Assembly (NCBI GenBank): GCA_964459995.1
Contig: CAYWOR010000031.1
Location: 1 to 13,328, forward strand
Source of the DNA: CAZSHG01 sp964459995
GTDB taxonomy: Bacteria > UBP14 > UBA6098
Length of the DNA stretch: 13,328 nucleotides
Direction of reading: 5' to 3'
Shown one piece after another: positions 6,603 to 11,918 of the stretch. The first letter of the stretch is position 1; the number at the start of each line of letters is the position of its first letter. The notes beneath the pieces were generated by a model. It saw nothing but the letters and a program-made list of their open reading frames with translations. It searched no databases and had not been told where the DNA came from. Both the position numbers and the translations under genes were made by a program.

Positions 6603-7409
6603 ATGAGAACACGGACAACACTACTACTTGTCTTATCCGCGATGTTTGTTTTTATTGCATCGACGGCTTTTGCAAGCGGCAGAGGGTGTGGAGCACATAT
6701 TAATCTGACTGAAGATCAGATCGCAGAGCTTCATTCGACCAAGGCCGATATGATCCAAGCCGGTGCTTCCGGTGAGGAAATTCAGACGGCAATGTGGGAG
6801 CTTCTGTCCAGTTATGGATTTGAGTTTTCTGAAGCCTGTGGAACACCGAAAGGTGACGGTAGCAAAGGATGCCATGGTTCCGAAGGCCGCAAAAGCTGTA
6901 ACAGCTCCTCATGTAGCCATGCTCCCGGCGAGTGCGACAGATCCTGCGGCAAAACCGAAGGCCGCAGAGGCTGTGACAACTCCTCATGTAGTCATGCTCC
7001 CGGCGAGTGCGACAGATCCTGCGGCAAAACCGAAGGCCGCAAAGCGTGCCACGGAACCGAAGGCAAACATGCCTCTGGTGGTTGCTGTGGAAGGACGGTA
7101 GAGGATAAAACCTCATCTTCCGCAGTTGGAGAAAATTCCTCTAACAAACCGACCACTGTTGCAATCGGCGAGATCATCCCGAACCCTTTCAACGCATCGG
7201 TCGAGATAACTATTCAGGGCAAACTGGAAACCTCCCATGTCCTCGAAATCTTCGATGTTCAAGGCAGAATGGTCAAAAACATTCCAATCTCAAGCAACAG
7301 CGTTCTTTGGGACGGCAAAGATTCTCAAGGCAAGGAACTTAATTCAGGCACTTATTTCGCGAGAGTCGCCGGAACCTCTGAATCGAAGAAAATCATCTTG
7401 ATGAAATAA
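6603..7409 (+). CDS. Secreted Cys-rich repeat protein with C-terminal sorting domain
   Basis: This 268-residue protein starts at an ATG with AAGGAGA upstream. It has a signal peptide (about 1-24, cleavage near AFA-SG). Next comes a helical LTEDQIAELHSTKADMIQ segment (about 35-75), reminiscent of Spy/LTXXQ-type periplasmic chaperones. A Cys-rich region (about 79-162) holds two perfect-length 25-residue repeats (GR..C..SSCSHAPGECDRSC) plus a partial third; the mature protein has 14 cysteines. After a Ser-rich linker, residues from about 189 (IIPNPFNASVEI ... IFDVQGRMV ... LNSGTYFARV) form a type IX / FlgD-like sorting domain. I infer an exported thiol-rich protein that binds metal outside the cytoplasm, co-expressed with ArsR and the mini-protein. 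The cysteines could alternatively form disulfides. Confidence 0.85.
   Translation: MRTRTTLLLVLSAMFVFIASTAFASGRGCGAHINLTEDQIAELHSTKADMIQAGASGEEIQTAMWELLSSYGFEFSEACGTPKGDGSKGCHGSEGRKSCNSSSCSHAPGECDRSCGKTEGRRGCDNSSCSHAPGECDRSCGKTEGRKACHGTEGKHASGGCCGRTVEDKTSSSAVGENSSNKPTTVAIGEIIPNPFNASVEITIQGKLETSHVLEIFDVQGRMVKNIPISSNSVLWDGKDSQGKELNSGTYFARVAGTSESKKIILMK
6885..7034 (+). repeat. 75-bp in-frame tandem repeat in the Cys-rich protein gene
   Basis: Two adjacent 75-bp units (6885-6959 and 6960-7034) are nearly identical, and a third starts at 7035 but diverges after about 12 bp. Each unit encodes 25 residues with four cysteines. The high DNA identity suggests recent or ongoing unit gain and loss. Confidence 0.9.
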
Positions 7410-7422
7410 TCCCCTGCAAACA

Positions 7423-7470
7423 TACTGCTTCATTCGCAGTAAGAAAGGGCGGTCATCTTGGCCGCCCTTT
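7423..7470 (+). terminator. Rho-independent terminator of the first ArsR operon, with a preceding small hairpin
   Basis: A small hairpin TACTGC/GCAGTA (7423-7441) is followed by AAAGGGCGG (7444-7452) pairing with CCGCCCTTT (7462-7470), loop TCATCTTGG. The A and T flanks make the stem usable as a terminator in both directions. Confidence 0.87.
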
Positions 7471-7475
7471 TCACT

Positions 7476-7497
7476 GCCGTCGGTTGAAACCGACGGC
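7476..7497. repeat. Perfect 10-bp inverted repeat
   Basis: GCCGTCGGTT (7476-7485) and AACCGACGGC (7488-7497) form a perfect stem with a 2-base spacer, just after the terminator. The partial word TTGCCGTC also follows the terminator at 5911 (5938-5945), hinting at a recurring terminator-linked element. Confidence 0.85.
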
Positions 7498-7523
7498 AAT
7501 GAGATTATTGCAGTCGCCGCACA

Positions 7524-7558
7524 CTCTCAACTCTACCCTCTACCCTCTCAACTCTTAT
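7524..7558. repeat. 7-bp-phased CTCTNNN tract (first)
   Basis: Five consecutive 7-bp units (CTCTCAA, CTCTACC, CTCTACC, CTCTCAA, CTCTTAT) keep exact phase. A second tract of the same kind lies at 8005-8046, on the far side of the 21-bp array. It directly abuts copy C of the flippase 3'-end repeat. Confidence 0.8.
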
Positions 7559-7685
7559 TTTCTCCGTCCCCAAAAACACACCCGCCAACACCAGCTCCGT
7601 CGCGGTGAAAATCAATCGTGCAATTTTCGTAATCGTCGTAGGACAGGTCGTAGGGGCGACGAGATTTCTTGTAAGTCTTTGCCAT
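7548..7685 (-). pseudogene. Possible short or remnant reading frame, minus strand (45 aa)
   Basis: The ATG at 7685-7683 has an AAGGAT ribosome-binding-like site upstream and opens MAKTYKKSRRPYDLSYDDY. From about residue 20 the DNA is the flippase 3'-end repeat (copy C) read in the wrong frame, which gives a glycine-rich tail that looks non-native and ends at a TGA inside the CTCTNNN tract. I read this as the 5' end of some gene joined to an unrelated fragment, not as an intact protein. The family of the first 19 residues is not recognised. Confidence 0.25.
7569..7609 (-). repeat. Flippase 3'-end repeat, copy C (inverted orphan fragment)
   Basis: Read on the minus strand, this 41-bp core matches copy A at 37 of 41 positions. 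In its proper frame it encodes ARLIFTATELVLAGVFLGTEK, against SRLVFTAAELLLAGVFSGAER in the intact flippase. Similarity extends some 15 bp further upstream. It is followed on the minus strand by a GAGAGTTGAGAG-type tail, the complement of the CTCTNNN tract. Confidence 0.85.
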
Positions 7686-7730
7686 AATTGAACATCCTTT
7701 CATTAGGTTCATGTTCAATGTTAAGTCTGG

Positions 7731-7940
7731 CACGGCCTTTGGAGGCCAAATCACGTCTTTTTCGATAGAAATCACGTCCTATGTCATGACTATCACGTCC
7801 TATTTTACGAAAAACACGTCTTTTGTTAAACAAATCACGTCTTTTTGATGGTCGGCCACGGCTTTTGTTACAAAGAACACGACATTTGTTGATTCGGTCA
7901 CGGCTTTTAAGAGGGCAATCACGACCCCCTAAGAAGCCGA
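7731..7940. repeat. 21-bp phased tandem array, ten units
   Basis: Ten units of exactly 21 bp start at 7731, 7752, 7773, 7794, 7815, 7836, 7857, 7878, 7899 and 7920; a decayed eleventh (CACTTACCC) starts at 7941. Each begins with a conserved core CACGNCYTWT (CACG and the C at position 6 are in all ten) followed by 11 variable bases. No indel breaks the phase. Several variable parts are small palindromes, such as GTCATGAC or TTTGTTACAAA. On the minus strand a frame stays open through all units and encodes basic heptapeptides of the form R-D-x-x-x-K-R, but no ATG precedes them. This is not a CRISPR, since neither repeat nor spacer length fits. Confidence 0.85.
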
Positions 7941-8004
7941 CACTTACCCAATCCCACCCGAAAAATCAATGAACATCCATCGAAAAGAAATCTGAAACCC
8001 CCAA

Positions 8005-8046
8005 CTCTCCCCTCTACACTCTAAACTCTCAACTCTCAACTCAAAA
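8005..8046. repeat. 7-bp-phased CTCTNNN tract (second)
   Basis: Six 7-bp units in exact phase (CTCTCCC, CTCTACA, CTCTAAA, CTCTCAA, CTCTCAA, CTCAAAA) lie in the same orientation as the tract at 7524. The two tracts flank the 21-bp array and the minus-strand remnant as direct repeats about 480 bp apart. Between here and the next gene there is only a small hairpin TTCGATG/CATCGAA at 8079-8095. Confidence 0.78.
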
Positions 8047-8104
8047 ACTTCTTGGCCGGTCTACTGCGTATATTTCTATTCGATGCCTCATCGAAAAATT
8101 TCCC

Positions 8105-8132
8105 TTTGACTAATGAGGGTTTTGTGTATGAT
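8105..8132 (+). promoter_or_regulatory. Promoter of the LolA-like gene
   Basis: TTTGAC (8105-8110), a 16-bp spacer and TATGAT (8127-8132) lie about 31 bp upstream of the ATG at 8164. An earlier in-frame ATG at 8113 lies inside this promoter, which supports the later start. Confidence 0.5.
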
Positions 8133-8163
8133 ATTGGTATCGAACTTTCTGAATTGGACAAAA

Positions 8164-8880
8164 ATGAATAGACTCAAATTCGCAATCGTAACAATAATTG
8201 TGTTAATAGCCGCAGGAAGCCTTTACGCTGAGGAGATTGTGCCGTTGGATGTCTTCCTCGCGCGAATCGCCGAGACAGACACTGTCGAAGATGCCGAAAA
8301 CTGGACAGCCATCGCCGACGAAGTCTTTATCCTCTACGAAGACGAGTCTTTCACAGATTTCAAAAGCCGCTCCACACGCACTGTTCGATACACCTATCAG
8401 GGCGACAGTGTTACGCAGGAGATTCTTTCCGCCACAATCGAGGGCGAGGAAATCGAAGACAAGGGCAAAAAGGGCGATAGTAACGGCGAAAGCGAGAGCA
8501 TGAGCATCGGTGAGGAGAACATGCCCTTCTCCCCCGAATCTGAGGGCAAGTATAAATACACCGACCTCGGAATGGCCAAAATTGCAGGGAAACCTATGCG
8601 GGCTATAGCCTTCGAGGCGAAAAAACGTAGCGAGGAATATTTCGACGGCACCGCCTGGTTCGACCCCGAAACAGCATTGATTAAGCGTATTCGCATCAAT
8701 TACGCTAAAACCCCCCGAGCAATTCGTCATTTCGACGCCACCATGGGGTTCATATACATCGACGGCTACCGGCTGATGGAGAGTTTCGATATGGACATCA
8801 AAGGGCGATATCTATTGCTAATCAAATTTAACGTTTCAATAAAACAGAAGTATCGAGATTTCAAGGTGCTGAAGGGGTAA
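8164..8880 (+). CDS. Exported LolA-like / outer-membrane lipoprotein-sorting-like protein
   Basis: From the ATG at 8164 the 238-residue protein has a signal peptide (basic MNRLK, hydrophobic FAIVTIIVLIAAG, cleavage near LYAEE). A longer frame from 8113 has no ribosome-binding site and would place the signal peptide internally. The mature part opens with a helical segment. It continues with strands such as FKSRSTRTVRYTYQGDSV, YFDGTAWFDPETALIKRIRI and GYRLMESFDMDIKGRYLLL, the pattern of the LolA/LppX half-barrel fold, where 'AWFDPETxxIxR' strands are common. An acidic Glu/Ser/Gly-rich insertion (about residues 98-125) interrupts it. A soluble periplasmic lipid or lipoprotein carrier is a reasonable guess; the family call is tentative. 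It is monocistronic. Confidence 0.6.
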   Translation: MNRLKFAIVTIIVLIAAGSLYAEEIVPLDVFLARIAETDTVEDAENWTAIADEVFILYEDESFTDFKSRSTRTVRYTYQGDSVTQEILSATIEGEEIEDKGKKGDSNGESESMSIGEENMPFSPESEGKYKYTDLGMAKIAGKPMRAIAFEAKKRSEEYFDGTAWFDPETALIKRIRINYAKTPRAIRHFDATMGFIYIDGYRLMESFDMDIKGRYLLLIKFNVSIKQKYRDFKVLKG

Positions 8881-8885
8881 CTCCA

Positions 8886-8940
8886 GTCAAGTCCCACCCC
8901 CTCGCCCTCCGAGCTTCTCGTAGGGGCGGGTTTCATTGAC
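8886..8940. repeat. Imperfect inverted repeat containing a GTAGGGGCGGGTT word
   Basis: GTCAA (8886-8890) and TTGAC (8936-8940) flank a C-rich arm (CCCACCCCCT) and a G-rich arm (AGGGGCGGG). The word CGTAGGGGCG also occurs at 7649-7658 on the same strand. CGTAGGGGCGGGTTT-type words are common dispersed intergenic repeats in many bacteria, so this is probably a remnant of one. Confidence 0.45.
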
Positions 8941-8984
8941 CAAAAGAAAAATCCCCACGGACGCCACCTTTTTCAACGTTGTGC

Positions 8985-9009
8985 GGTCACTGAGCTTGTC
9001 GAAGTGACC
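8985..9009. repeat. Dispersed-repeat-like hairpin element
   Basis: GGTCACT (8985-8991) and AGTGACC (9003-9009) are inverted arms around GAGCTTGTCGA. The combined word is of the 'ACTGAGCTTGTCGAAGT' type, which I know as a widely dispersed intergenic repeat in many bacterial genomes. Its function is unclear. Confidence 0.6.
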
Positions 9010-9039
9010 ATAGGGAAGATGTTTCCGCGCCAGTTATCC

Positions 9040-9074
9040 TTCATTCTTCATTTTGCATTTTACATTATAAATTT
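9040..9074. repeat. 7-bp-phased TNCATTT tract
   Basis: Five 7-bp units in phase (TTCATTC, TTCATTT, TGCATTT, TACATTA, TAAATTT) lie upstream of the second ArsR promoter. It is a different word from the CTCTNNN tracts but has the same period. The rest of 8881-9088 shows no gene. Confidence 0.6.
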
Positions 9075-9088
9075 CTTTCATTTTCCCC

Positions 9089-9117
9089 TTGATTTATCCC
9101 CCCTCATTCATTAAAGT
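9089..9117 (+). promoter_or_regulatory. Promoter of the second ArsR operon
   Basis: TTGATT (9089-9094), 17 bp, then TAAAGT (9112-9117), 18 bp before the ATG at 9136. A weak TTCA (9107-9110) ... TGAA (9125-9128) inverted pair over the -10 region could be the ArsR operator. Confidence 0.45.
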
Positions 9118-9135
9118 ATCTGCGTGAACACTTAA

Positions 9136-9447
9136 ATGGATCGAATAATGAACGATATCGAAAAAACAGCAAGAATATTCAAGGTGCTCTCGGAGCCCAG
9201 TCGTGTGCGAATTATCGAGCTTCTTAAAGACCGCGACCTTTGCGTCAACGCGCTGGCTCGAAAACTCGAAATCACTCCCGCGGCGGTGTCGCAACATATG
9301 CGCATTCTTCGGGACGCCGATATTGTCACATCCGAGAAGAATGGATACTTCGTCCATTACGGTCTGAACCGCGAAACCCTCGCCCAATGGCGCGAAATCG
9401 CGGGAGTTTTTTTTGAAAACGAAGAACGGAAAGTGGAAAGACAATGA
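9136..9447 (+). CDS. ArsR-family transcriptional repressor (second)
   Basis: This 103-residue winged-helix repressor has the ArsR layout: ARIFKVLSEPSRVRIIELL, then LCVNALARKLEITPAAVSQHMRILRDADIV (helix-turn-helix) and the wing SEKNGYFVHYGL. It has a single Cys (Cys36) at the start of the alpha-3 region and no CxC motif or Cys-rich tail, so its inducer class is open. The start is uncertain: the ATG at 9136 lacks a clear ribosome-binding site, and the ATG at 9148 has GGA seven bases upstream and would give 99 residues. The stop overlaps the cupin start as ATGA, so the gene heads a coupled operon with a cupin, a Cys-rich mini-protein and an ABC exporter. Confidence 0.88.
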   Translation: MDRIMNDIEKTARIFKVLSEPSRVRIIELLKDRDLCVNALARKLEITPAAVSQHMRILRDADIVTSEKNGYFVHYGLNRETLAQWREIAGVFFENEERKVERQ

Positions 9448-9749
9448 AAATCTTCGACCTTAAAACGATGACCGCATTTCCTTACACCGAACGCGGGAAG
9501 AATGTGTTATACAAAGCGGACGAGTTCAAAGCGCGGATTATCCAGCTTCCGCCAGGCGGAGAGATGCCGACCTGCGAGATGGCCTCCCATGTCGTTTTCT
9601 TTGTGGTGAAAGGCTCCGCCGAAGTTAATGTCGATGGCGAGGTCGCGAAAATATCGGATGGGCAATTACTGGTAACCCCGCCGGCTACTCTTTCGATGAA
9701 AACTACCGGAGGGGTCAAAATCGCCGCAATTCAAATCGAAAAAGATTAA
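9444..9749 (+). CDS. Small single-domain cupin protein
   Basis: This 101-residue protein is one cupin_2 domain. Cupin motif 1 reads LPPGGEMPTCEMASHVVFFVVKG, followed by the glycine turn SAEVNVDGE and motif 2 around DGQLLVTPPATLSMKTTGG. The usual histidine pair of motif 1 is replaced in part by Cys (PTCEM) and His (ASHVV), and motif 2 lacks a clear His, so a standard 3-His-1-Glu metal site is not present. Small cupins of this 'MPxCEMASxVVFxVxxG' type are familiar beside ArsR genes and Cys-rich mini-proteins. The role may be sensing or scavenging; catalysis cannot be shown. ATGA overlap with the ArsR gene implies coupled translation. Confidence 0.83.
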   Translation: MKIFDLKTMTAFPYTERGKNVLYKADEFKARIIQLPPGGEMPTCEMASHVVFFVVKGSAEVNVDGEVAKISDGQLLVTPPATLSMKTTGGVKIAAIQIEKD

Positions 9750-9782
9750 CGAATCGATAAATCCTAACCCAAAGGAGAAACC

Positions 9783-9917
9783 ATGTGTGAGAAAAACAAA
9801 TGCGGATGTCAGAAACCGGAAAACCTCGAAGGCAAACCGGAAGACTGCACGCCGGAGCAGATCGAAAAATGCCACGGCCACGAGAAAAAACACCCCTGTT
9901 GCGGGGAAGATAAGTAA
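9783..9917 (+). CDS. Cys-rich mini-protein (44 aa)
   Basis: This short gene starts at an ATG with a perfect AAAGGAG site (9771-9777) and ends with TAA overlapping the ABC ATPase start as TAATG. The product reads MCEKNKCGCQKPENLEGKPE, then DCTPEQIEKCHGHEKKHPCC, then GEDK. It has seven cysteines and three histidines: a CxxxxCGC head, a CTPEQIxKCHG middle and a HPCC end. From memory, similar 'KPExCxPEQIxxCHGxxxxHPC' mini-proteins occur in several anaerobic phyla, often with ArsR or transporter genes, and have no assigned function. The spacing of the ligands suggests binding of one metal or iron-sulfur-like centre, or a thiol donor for the exporter encoded next. Its leader is almost identical to that of the mini-protein at 6379. 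Confidence 0.8.
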   Translation: MCEKNKCGCQKPENLEGKPEDCTPEQIEKCHGHEKKHPCCGEDK

Positions 9918-10888
9918 TGCAAGCCGTCGCCGTAGAGGGGCTGAGCAAGCGTTTCGATGAGGTTCGAGCGCTCGACGGAATATCCTTCGATGTCCGCGAG
10001 GGGGAACTCTTCGGCTTCCTCGGCCCCAACGGCGCGGGCAAAACCACAACTATCAACCTCCTCACGGGTCTTGCAAGAGCCGATTCCGGTTCGATAGTCA
10101 TTGACGGGATCGACTGCACGAAAAAAATTCGCGGGGCGCAACATCTGATCGGCGTGGTGCCGGACGAGAGCAACCTCTACCCCGAACTTTCCGGCTTCGA
10201 TAATCTGTGCTTCTGCGCGTCGCTTTACGGCATCGGCAAAGAGGAGCGCATTAAACGCGCCCGCGAGCTTTTGAAGCAATTCGACCTCTCGAAGGCCGCC
10301 GACCGCAAATTCGCCGGCTATTCCAAGGGCATGAAGCGCAAACTCACCATCGCCGCGGGAATTATCCATCGCCCGAAAATCCTGTTCCTCGACGAGCCGA
10401 CCACCGGCATCGATGTTGCCTCCGCGCGGCAACTGCGCCAGATGGTCTCCGACCTCCACGATTCGGGCACAACCATCTTTTTGACCACCCATTACATCGA
10501 GGAGGCGGAACGGCTCTGCGACAGGATCGCCTTCATCGTCGGCGGGAAGATCGTGCGAATCGACACCGTCGGGAACCTCATTCAGCCGCTCCACGATAAG
10601 CATATCGTCCAATTCGCCTGCGAATCGAATGCGATTAAAATTAAAGACGGCTTGAAAAGCCACTTCCCCGATTTCGCCTTCGAGTTCCCGAATAATGAAA
10701 CGATCCGGATCGAATCGGACTCGCCGATAAGCATCGCCCCGCCGGTTCGCTATCTCGAGGACGCCGGAATCGAGGTCTCCGAGGCGCGCAAGATTCGGCC
10801 TTCGCTCGAGGATGTCTTCGTGCGCATCACCGGAATCGAGGCTAAAGCTATGCGCTCGGAAAAGGAAAAGAAAGGGGGCGGTCAATGA
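9917..10888 (+). CDS. ABC transporter ATP-binding protein (ABC-2 exporter type)
   Basis: This 323-residue ATPase has Walker A GPNGAGKT (36-43), signature YSKGM (135-139, in place of LSGGQ), Walker B ILFLDE (155-160) and the H-loop His192 (TTHYIEEAE). The Q-loop reads GVVPDESNLYPELSG, with Asp83 where Gln normally contacts the membrane partner; PDES-type Q-loops are known in some ABC-2 subfamilies. A C-terminal domain of about 100 residues follows, typical of CcmA/NatA-like drug or polymer exporters. Translation is coupled to both neighbours: the start overlaps the mini-protein stop (TAATG) and the end overlaps the permease start (ATGA). The gene is clearly GC-richer than genes before 9000. 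The substrate is unknown; a metal, thiol conjugate or peptide is suggested by the operon. Confidence 0.92.
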   Translation: MQAVAVEGLSKRFDEVRALDGISFDVREGELFGFLGPNGAGKTTTINLLTGLARADSGSIVIDGIDCTKKIRGAQHLIGVVPDESNLYPELSGFDNLCFCASLYGIGKEERIKRARELLKQFDLSKAADRKFAGYSKGMKRKLTIAAGIIHRPKILFLDEPTTGIDVASARQLRQMVSDLHDSGTTIFLTTHYIEEAERLCDRIAFIVGGKIVRIDTVGNLIQPLHDKHIVQFACESNAIKIKDGLKSHFPDFAFEFPNNETIRIESDSPISIAPPVRYLEDAGIEVSEARKIRPSLEDVFVRITGIEAKAMRSEKEKKGGGQ

Positions 10889-11622
10889 AGCGCTGGACTG
10901 CATTCTGGAACATCTTGTCCAAGGACATGCGCACCTACTACCTCAAACCGCCCAATATCAGCTGGGGGCTGATCTTCCCGCTGGCGTGGACAGCCATGTT
11001 CTTCATCCGCTCGGGGCAGGGGCTGGACAGCATCCCCGCGATGTTGCCGGGCGTGGTCGCGGTGTCTATCCTCTTCGGCACGACCTCCATGCTCGCCGTC
11101 ACGGTTACCTTCGAGAAAAAGAACCGCTCCTTCGAACGCCTTCTGCTCGCGCCGATTTCCCTTGAACTGCTTATGCTGTCTAAAACCTCCGGCGCGATCC
11201 TGTTCGGCGTCGCAAACGCTTTCGTGCCGGTGATTGTCGCCGCTTTCCTCGCCGATCTGTCGTCGATGAACTGGGCCGCCTTCATCCCGGCGGTGGTTCT
11301 GATTGCCACGGCATCGACCTTCCTCGGCCTCTTCATCGCGGTGGCCGTGAGCGAGGTGTTCGAGGCGCAGACCTTCTCGAACTTCTTCCGCTTCCCGATG
11401 ATTTTCCTGTGCGGGCTGTTTTTCCCCATCGGGAAATTGCCGATCTTCCTGCGCCCGCTCTCCTATGTCCTTCCGCTGACCTACGGCGCGGACATCCTCC
11501 ACGGCTCGGTGCACGGCGGGCATATTATGCCGATAGCGCTGAATTTCGCTTTGCTCGCAATGTTCTGCATCGGCCTCTTCGCGGTGAGCCTGTGGAACAT
11601 CCGCAGGAAATGGATTATGTGA
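10885..11622 (+). CDS. ABC-2 type transporter permease
   Basis: This 245-residue membrane protein has about six helices. It follows the ABC-2 layout: a short cytoplasmic start (WNILSKDMRTYYLKP), a first membrane pair, the EKKNRSFERLLLAPIS coupling region, and the conserved late segment FFRFPMIFLCGLFFPIGKLP then FLRPLSYVLPLTYGADIL, a hallmark of ABC-2 permeases. It should dimerise and pair with the ATPase encoded just upstream to export an unknown substrate. The start overlaps the ATPase stop by four bases (ATGA). The operon ends here; 11623-11718 contains no obvious terminator, only AT-rich sequence before the duplicated Bro-N leader. Confidence 0.9.
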   Translation: MKRWTAFWNILSKDMRTYYLKPPNISWGLIFPLAWTAMFFIRSGQGLDSIPAMLPGVVAVSILFGTTSMLAVTVTFEKKNRSFERLLLAPISLELLMLSKTSGAILFGVANAFVPVIVAAFLADLSSMNWAAFIPAVVLIATASTFLGLFIAVAVSEVFEAQTFSNFFRFPMIFLCGLFFPIGKLPIFLRPLSYVLPLTYGADILHGSVHGGHIMPIALNFALLAMFCIGLFAVSLWNIRRKWIM

Positions 11623-11739
11623 GCCGCACAACGATTCTGCAAAAAATCCTCTGCAATTATTCAGCAAATACGCAACAATGCGCACTCAATTCTTCACTTT
11701 CCGCACCCCGCCGACGTCTTCCGCGATTTTGCTTTTTTC

Positions 11740-11767
11740 TTGACAATAATCTAATCTTGCCTAACTT
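11740..11767 (+). promoter_or_regulatory. Promoter of the truncated Bro-N copy
   Basis: TTGACA (11740-11745), 16 bp, TAACTT (11762-11767). It lies about 150 bp upstream of the ATG at 11919 and leaves a long leader. The intervening leader has no gene. Confidence 0.5.
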
Positions 11768-11918
11768 CCATTCTGTAATGAGGATAAGATTCGTAAATAA
11801 ACCAACAACCCGAACCGCGAACAACCGCAACCGCGCCAAACGACACTAATGTTCGCAACAGAGAAGCCGGCGAAAATCATTCCCGCGGAGACGGAAAACG
11901 AGTTTCAGGAAGTAAATT

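Noticed and set aside
6700..7116. A 138-aa minus-strand frame opposite the Cys-rich gene
   Set aside because: It is a shadow created by the 75-bp repeats; the plus-strand frame has signal peptide, repeats and sorting domain.
7731..7940. The 21-bp array as a CRISPR
   Set aside because: The conserved part is only about 10 bp and the variable part 11 bp; CRISPR repeats and spacers are two to four times longer, and no cas gene is nearby.
9809..10903. A 364-aa minus-strand frame opposite the ABC ATPase
   Set aside because: The plus-strand protein has all ABC motifs; the long antisense frame is a by-product of GC-rich codon use.
10882..11685. A 267-aa minus-strand frame opposite the ABC permease
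   Set aside because: It is a low-complexity His/Glu/Arg-rich shadow of a typical ABC-2 permease gene.
11768..11918. A LexA/SOS box in the Bro-N leader
   Set aside because: GAAC and GTTC words occur (for example near 11813 and 11851), but none forms a properly spaced inverted pair in either copy.
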